A stretch of DNA of 64,000 nt from Lineolata rhizophorae (lineage: Eukaryota > Ascomycota > Dothideomycetes > Lineolatales > Lineolataceae), in the NCBI GenBank assembly GCA_010093515.1, contig MU001691.1:199813-263812 (forward strand), written 5' to 3'. The position numbers were made by a program, and so were the translations under genes. This document shows, one piece after another, positions 57,907 through 64,000 of the stretch (its first letter is position 1; each line of letters opens with the position of its first letter). Below the pieces are notes generated by a model. The model made no database searches, was not told the DNA's origin, and saw nothing but the letters and a program-made list of their open reading frames with translations.

Positions 57907-59219
57907 GACGCCCGTCTCGCAGGCGCAACGCGGGTACCAGCAACAAGCGCCACACCCGCAGCAAGCTCACCCGCAGCAGCTACAACACGCACCGCCGCCG
58001 CACCCGGGTCAGCACCCGGGCCAGCATCAGCACCCACAACACCCGCAGCAACACCCCCAGCTTCAGCACCCGGGACATCCGGGCGCACACCCGGCGCACC
58101 AGCAGCAGCAGCCACAGCACCACCATCCGGCCCATCAGCAGCACCACACCCAGCACCAGCAGCTGGCCCAGCACCCGCACAAACGGCAGCAACACGTGCG
58201 CGGGCCCAACGGGACGCCCACACCGGCCGGTTTCCCGCAGCAATTCGTCGGGGCGCCGGGGAGCACCTCGGCGGCGGCGGCAGCAGCGGCGGCGGCGGCT
58301 GGCATACCGGATCCGGCGGCCATGGTGGGGTTCGACGGGACGACGGACCCGGCGGGGTCGGCGGCAGCCGCTGCTGCCGCGGGGCTGCCGGAGCCCGGGA
58401 CGGGCCCGCTACCTGGCGACGCCGAAGATGGATTCGATCGGCGGTTGAAGCTGAATCCACTGACGGGCGAACTGGAGTACAAGACGCCCGAGGAGATGGG
58501 CCTGGTGAAGAGGCAGCCGACCGGGGAGATGAGGCCGGGTGGTGGCGGTGGGCCCGCCGGCGCGGCAGGCAACGGCGGAGGCGCCGGAGGCGGAGGCGTG
58601 GGCAACGATGGCGTGTTGGACGTTTTCACCGACGGGAGCGCATTGGGTAATGGGGTCGAGTCGGCGGTGGCGGGCGTGGGGGTGTGGTTTGGGACTGGGG
58701 ATGCACGGTATGTTGAGCTTTTTTTGTCCTTTTCAGGCCTTGTCTCGCCCTCATCAGACGAACCTTTTTCGAGGTTTGGGATTGTGTCCCGGTAGACGCG
58801 TGGCTAACAGCAAGTTCTTTTGCTGGCACAACAGTAACGTGGCCGAACCACTGCCGGGCCCACGGCAGACGAACCAACGCGCTGAGTTGACGGCTCTGTT
58901 GCGCGCGCTCGAGATTTGCCCGATCCACCGACCGGTGCGGGTTCACACCGACTCCAACTACGCGATCCAGGCGGTGACGGTATGGGTGCACGGGTGGCGG
59001 CGCAACGGGTGGCTGACGGCGGGCAAGAAGCCCGTCGAGAACCGCGACCTCATCGAGCTGGTGGTGGCGAGAGTCGAGCAGCGCGACACGGTCGGCGCGA
59101 AGACGGACTTTCGTTGGGTTAAGGGCCACGCGGAGAGCGTGGGGAATAAGGCGGCGGATCAGTTAGCGGTGGCGGGGGCGAGGGAGGCGGCGGCGGCGGC
59201 GGCGGGGTTGGGGATGTAG
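56777..59219 (+). CDS. Ribonuclease H1 with two hybrid-binding domains and a long Q/H/P-rich linker
   Basis: Cuts the RNA strand of RNA-DNA hybrids, removing R-loops and primers in nucleus or mitochondria. Exons 56777-57017, 57459-58707 and 58835-59219 give 624 residues; yeast Rnh1 has 348. Order: a Ser/Thr-rich start with KRKR; hybrid-binding domain 1 (about 50-95, KFYAVRNGFHPGIY, split by intron 1); hybrid-binding domain 2 (about 121-168, KFYAVQNGRVPGVY); a Gln/His/Pro/Ala-rich linker (about 170-460) with 15 consecutive Gln; the catalytic domain (about 467-615). Catalytic residues are present: Asp in FTDGS, Glu in QRAEL, Asp in HTDSNY, His in VKGHAES and Asp in NKAADQLA. The ATG at 56777 is the first in frame, but upstream DNA in the same frame stays open, so an earlier exon is possible. 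Confidence 0.92.
57860..57904 (+). repeat. CAG trinucleotide repeat, 15 copies, within RNase H1
   Basis: An uninterrupted run of 15 CAG codons encodes polyglutamine in the linker. Repeat purity suggests recent or ongoing length change. Confidence 0.92.
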
Positions 59220-61631
59220 AGGGGTGCATGGATGGGTGGACGGGCTGAGGGATGAGTTCCGTAGTGGGGCTCTAATTTCTTGACTTAACTGATACCCCGA
59301 GGCGGAGAGAAAAGCGGTTGACAAAAAAACAAGTTATCGTGCGTTGTGTGTTGCGTACTTTTTTTTTCTATACTGTTAGGTTCTTTGCTATTTCGAGTTT
59401 TATCAGAATTTTCTTTCCTCTTTTCCTCCTTCCGTCCTCTATTACGGCTCTCTCTCGCTCCTTTTGACTTGCGCAGTTCTGCATCTGGCGTTGGCTCTCC
59501 TCTCTCGGTTGGCCGTGGAGGTTTCGGGAAGGATCGTGGGCAGGCGGGATACGACAGGTGTGAGGAGGGGTCGGTTGGGACAGGGCGTTGCTAGGGCCAC
59601 TAGCAAGGGAAGTTTGTCGTTCTTGGACGGTTTGTGGCTTTGCTGTTATTAGCCACTTCCTCGCTCTTGTTTCGAGAGTGCCTTGTGTGCGAGTCCCTGT
59701 GTGCAAGGACGGGCTAATTGTGTCGCCGGGCCTAAAGCTGCGCCTATGCTTTTGCTTTGCTTTGACTTCAGATGTTCCCAGCACTAGCGGTTATGGTTGT
59801 GTGCGGCTTTGCTTCGCTATTTTTCTTGTTCGTTCTCATTTCCTTGGTTTCGACTTCCTATTATTATCGTGCCTGCGAATAGAGGTCTCGAAGGATCGGG
59901 AGAGTGCAGGAGGTGTGAGGTTGCTCAAACCCAGCCGGGGAGGCAAACAAGAGCGACGGGTCTCGTGCCTCTCGCGGACGCATGCTAGGAAATTGTGAGA
60001 GGGCTTAGGGTAGACAGACTGGCGCGCACGCGAATGCTGTCCTGGTTCGGCTCGTGCTCTGTCAGTTGTGAGCGGGCGAAAATTGTCCCACGGTTTTGCT
60101 TTGCCTTTTTTTCCCTTCTTTTCTCCCTTTGCTTTTCTTTCCCCCTCCCCCCGCCCCTTTCGAGCTCGCGGCTCTTGCCTGCTACCGTGCACGCTTCCCA
60201 TAGGCTGGCTTGCTTGATCGCTTGCTTAGCTATTAGCTAGCTACCCAGTCGCTTGGATGGGCGTTTTTCTCGAAGTGTTGGTCGCCTTCTGCGAAACTTT
60301 CTTTTCTCGTCTTTGTCTTCCTATTTCGTGCTCCTTGATCATCCCCTCTCCTTAGTTGCTTCGTGTGCGTCTGGGTCTCTGACCGTGTTCCGATGTTATG
60401 CGAGTGTGTAGGAGAGAGACCGGAACGTGGTTCTCGGGGTTCCGTGAGTAGGCGATCGGAGCTTCTACGAGCGGAGCAGACCGCTATGGACTGTGGGTGT
60501 AATGATTGAATGAATGATTTTAACTGGCCAAGCGCATTGCATCGCGAGAAGATCTGAAATTGTTGAAGCATTAAGAAGTTCCTTGTGAAGTGTTGAGCTT
60601 GATGGGATCTAACTTGCCCAGCTAGAAGCCCGGATCCGGGTATGTCACTGCGTCGAGTGGTATCTGATGAGAAGCGTCCCCAAAGCTTCGAAGGGGCCTT
60701 CGGGGCTAAGATGGCAGATTAGCAAGGCAAGGCTCTCCGCGGCCGAAGTTGTTTGCAGATTGAGGTTGGTTCCGTTATGGTAGAATTGATTCTGCAGTGC
60801 GAGTAGCTCTGCTGTAGAGGAGGGATTTCAGTGTTAGGAGTTAACTGATGACCAGTCAGAAAAGGTGGACAATCTGACTTGGAGAGGAGAGCCCTGACTT
60901 GATAAGCCAACTGTAGGCGAGCGGGACCAGGCCGTGTGCGTACCTATCTGTGTACCTTTACTGGGTTCCCTTTTTCAGAGTTCCGATCATCTGTTGTGGG
61001 CGCGGTACAGCTTGCTGCAGCTTTCTGCGAGTTGGATCCACGCTACGAGCAGGAGGTATGTGCCGTGGTACGGCGTCTTCGAAAGCAGTCTTGCTCTACA
61101 GTGCACGTAGCTTGACAGATTATTGCACTAAGTCAATCGCGATAGTTTCGACGCGAAGAAGGAAGCGCAGGATCTAGAGCTGTAAAGTCTATTTGGCATC
61201 GCTGTGCCGTGGCTCGGAAATCTAAGCAATTGGGGAAAATGCTTTAAACTCAAGCTTTTTGGTCGTATTCCGAATCAAATAAACAGTCCGAGTGCTTATT
61301 ACGCCAAATCTAAGAGATCACGTGCGCCTAAGCACTTTTGTAGTGTCTAACGGTACTTTGGTACACGTTGAGCATACCACTGGATCAGAGCACCAAACTC
61401 TGACCCTCGCCCCAAGCACATCCGAGCCCACAAACAGTTCAAAATACCCACTTGTATCCTTCGTCTCTCTGCTCGCCGTTTAAAAACTTGACACTCTATC
61501 TTATCATCGCATCGTCTTGCACTCCGGACATCTAGACATCACGACTTTGCAGTCTTCAAACACACTCTAAACGCCCAGAGAACTAAAAGGCTCCTCAACG
61601 CCTTCGGCTCACCTTCTCCACGTCCTTGACA
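59220..61631. other. Intergenic region downstream of RNase H1
   Basis: About 2.4 kb, with T- and CT-rich stretches near 59.35-59.5 and 60.1-60.2 kb. No coding region with family resemblance was found. The last 200 bases before 61632 should include the promoter and leader of the next gene. Confidence 0.5.
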
Positions 61632-62745
61632 ATGGCGGCAAAGAGCTCTTCTACCCCCTCGCCGCCCGCCACTTCTAACTGGCAGGAGCCAGAAGAAGAG
61701 CCCAGAGAGGAGCCCGAGGCGGTCCAAAGTTTCTCTCCTACCTCCACTCTTGAGGAGGATTATGATGTCGAAACGGAACAATGGTCTCTAGATGACATCT
61801 ACGATGACTTCCGCGGAGTAGAAGAGAAAGAGAATGGGAGCGTATTCGAAGATTGGGGTGCTCAAGTGGACGAAGAAGTAAGCTGTGCGGATTCGAAAGA
61901 TAGTATTTTGTACGAGCGTTCGACCTTGATGCCGAGTCTCTATGTTCGCAACAACTTTTCAGGTCAACACCAACTCTCCATCTTGACAGCAGCTCTTGCC
62001 TTTTATACCAGCTCTCCCCCTTCACACCAACTCTCCACCTACTCTCGAAGTTCACATGAGCACTTAAGCTTCAAACTCCCTATACTATCTCTTGACACTC
62101 ATATCTACACCCAACTTCCATACCAACTCTCAACCTCCTTTCATGCCGCCTAACCAGCCGCAAACGACACAGATCGCACATCATACCACGCAGCCCCAAG
62201 CAGCGGGTCCCACACTCGCCAACCCACAGGCCGCTACCGCGGCCGCAACCAACACACCAGCAACCAACGCCGCGCCTCCCATCAAACAACGGACAGCGCC
62301 CAACCCACCTCCGCACGCCGCCATTTCCCCCGAAGACCAAGACGCCTCCGACATCATCGCGAGCGTCACAGCCGCGCTACCCACCATCTACCAAGCCAGT
62401 ATCCTCCTATGCCTCAGCCTCAGCATCCTCCTCTCCCTCGCCATTCTCTTCACGCACCTCCCCCCCGTCCTCCCTCCCCTCGCCTCCGTCACTCTCTCCG
62501 CCCCGGCCTTGGCTCGCGCCATCGATGCGCACGCCGCTTTGCGGCCCGCCGTCGCGCTGATCGCCACGCTCGCAGCCGGCGCCGCGGCTTACGAGGTGCT
62601 CGTCGTGGCGCCGCGGCGCTTGATACGGCGGCAGCCCTGGCCGGACGACGATGACGACAATGACGACGACGCGGCGGCGCACGCTGCGGCTGCCAGGAGG
62701 AGGCTGCTGGCGGCGGTTTGTGGTGTGGTTTTGGTCTTGGTGTGA
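61632..62745 (+). CDS. Hypothetical multi-pass membrane protein
   Basis: Not recognised. The best model joins 61632-61877 and 62158-62745 (donor GTAAGC, acceptor AACCAG), giving 277 residues in one frame. The N-terminal 82 residues are acidic and Pro/Ser-rich (EEEPREEPE, YDVETEQWSLDDIYDDF). A Gln/Thr/Ala/Pro-rich stretch follows, then membrane segments at about 165-190 (ILLCLSLSILLSLAILF), 215-240 (AVALIATLAAGAAAYEVLVV) and at the very C-terminus (LLAAVCGVVLVLV). A run of acidic residues (DDDDDNDDD) lies between the last two. The intron carries repeated CACCAACTCTCC-like motifs. Alternatively these are two separate genes, the second starting at an ATG at 62143. The mixed acidic and membrane layout suggests a membrane-anchored protein of an endomembrane, but that is a guess. 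Confidence 0.55.
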
Positions 62746-64000
62746 CAGGGGCCGCGGCGCGGGGTGGGCGCCGGGGGTCAGGAGGGCGGCTTTGGAGCGG
62801 CGGGTGGAAGGGTGGTTGTTGGGGATGCTGGAGGAGCGGCGGTTGGTGGGTTGGTAGGTGGGAGGAGGGAGGAGGAAGAGAGGTCGAAGGAAAGAGGTGT
62901 CGCTGTCAGCAGCTAGATTGAAACCTGGGATCTGTTGTGGGGGTTTGGTTAGTGGGTATGCTGTTCCAAGGAGTGAGGGGTTGCTATGAGTAGTTGTTTG
63001 AAGCTTCAGCGATCACTGCGTTCGAGGGCCAGATGGAGGGCCTCTGCGTCAACGACTCGACCATTTGAAGGGGTGTCTAGATCAAGGTTGACAGAAGCGG
63101 ATTTACTGGCCCTGAGATTGATTCTGGATTAACATTGTGTCATGAAAACTTGAAGCGCTAAACCTTACTTGGCTATGTCTCACTATTTAACCGCCAGTGG
63201 AGGCCTCTCGTCTACGGAAGAATATTAGGCGAAAAATCCTGAATCCCTTGCATGTCCTATCACATCTAATAGGAATTTGGGAGGTTATTGAGAAAATTCA
63301 GGTGAATGTAGCTAGTACTCTACATTATGAATCCACCGGTTTGATACCAATTCGATGCAAGTCCAAACATTTGGTACAATGTATACGTAGTAGGGCTGGC
63401 CGAATACAACGCGCACTTTTAGGATATACCCTTGTTGGGTAAACAACGCATCATCCTAACACATACTCAGTGTCATTCAGCGGAGAGGGTGCGTATCCAT
63501 AAGAAGTCCTGCCTAGTAGTATTTGCTTGCAGAGGTAAATGAACAATAACGTATTTTTGTAAGGCTAAGAATTACATCAATCACATTCGACAAAAAAATT
63601 ACAGAAATATCGGGCCCTCTTAAATCCTCAGATTCAGCAGTGATTTCGTTCCTTGAGTCACGGTGGCCCGACTGTGCATAAGCTACGTCTTTAAGAATCG
63701 CGTTAGAGGTCTTCAAAGGCACTGTACAAGGAGGTGGGACATTGGAATCCTACCTTCCTTTTTCAACAGCACGGATTACACGTTCTAGCATGCGGCACCA
63801 CCCTCCATGAGAAAGCTTCTGACAATTTTGATATATTTGATCAAGTGTTATTAAAACAAGACGTGAAAAAGTAATCAAAATTCCCACAGGCACGGGCTAA
63901 ACGAACTAGGAGATGGGGCAGAATTTAAAAAGCTAAGTTCAAAATTTCAACATTCTCATCTGTAGTGCAGTTTAACCTGCGGCCATAGGAATATGAGAAC
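62746..64000. other. Right-end intergenic region
   Basis: About 1.25 kb. The first 150 bases are G-rich; the rest becomes AT-rich towards the end of the window. No coding region was supported, and no element could be named. Confidence 0.5.

Overview
This window looks like nuclear DNA of a filamentous ascomycete (Pezizomycotina, most likely Sordariomycetes). The evidence is short GT-AG introns with CTAAC-type branch points, intron-bearing tRNA genes, and the set of recognisable genes: a STRIPAK scaffold, a fungal plasma-membrane proton pump, an AA9 lytic polysaccharide monooxygenase and a Puf4-type Pumilio protein. No prokaryotic operon, CRISPR array, replication origin or intact transposon was found. 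Exon borders were placed by eye from splice signals, reading-frame agreement and family knowledge. For the larger genes the exon sums divide by three and give proteins of sensible length.

Layout. 0.6-4.1 kb (+): Far11/STRIP-family STRIPAK subunit. 5.1-5.3 kb (-): doubtful small secreted protein. 8.4-11.5 kb (-): plasma-membrane H+-ATPase. About 11.5-18 kb: GC-rich, then mixed non-coding DNA upstream of the pump gene. About 17.5-21.6 kb: AT-richer, gene-poor DNA with two intron-containing tRNA genes, Ile(UAU) and Leu(AAG). 21.6-37.9 kb: an accessory block rich in secreted products. It holds four loci of one cysteine-patterned secreted family (one degenerate, one with three internal copies, one with a Ser/Thr-rich stalk), a small membrane protein, an AA9 monooxygenase and a berberine-bridge-type FAD oxidase. 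39-42.9 kb (-): RNA polymerase III second-largest subunit. 46.8-51.2 kb (+): Puf4-like Pumilio protein with a 21-nt microexon. 54.1-54.7 kb (-): small DUF202 membrane protein. 56.8-59.2 kb (+): RNase H1 with two hybrid-binding domains and a very long Gln/His/Pro linker. 61.6-62.7 kb (+): unrecognised membrane protein.

How the parts fit. The two ends are housekeeping DNA (signalling scaffold, proton pump, Pol III, mRNA regulator, RNase H1). Between them lies an accessory region whose products are almost all predicted to be secreted. The strongest candidate for something undescribed is the secreted family at 21.6-31.8 kb. Three copies inside one protein and the single-copy protein at 23.7 kb share a six-cysteine spacing of about 8-9, 10, 20-22, 8 and 26-32 residues. 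Two more degraded copies at 21.8-22.5 kb keep most of it. A looser relative is attached to a Ser/Thr-rich stalk at 30.7 kb. The pattern suggests a small beta-rich, possibly crystallin-like fold. That fold, and any effector or antimicrobial role, is inference.
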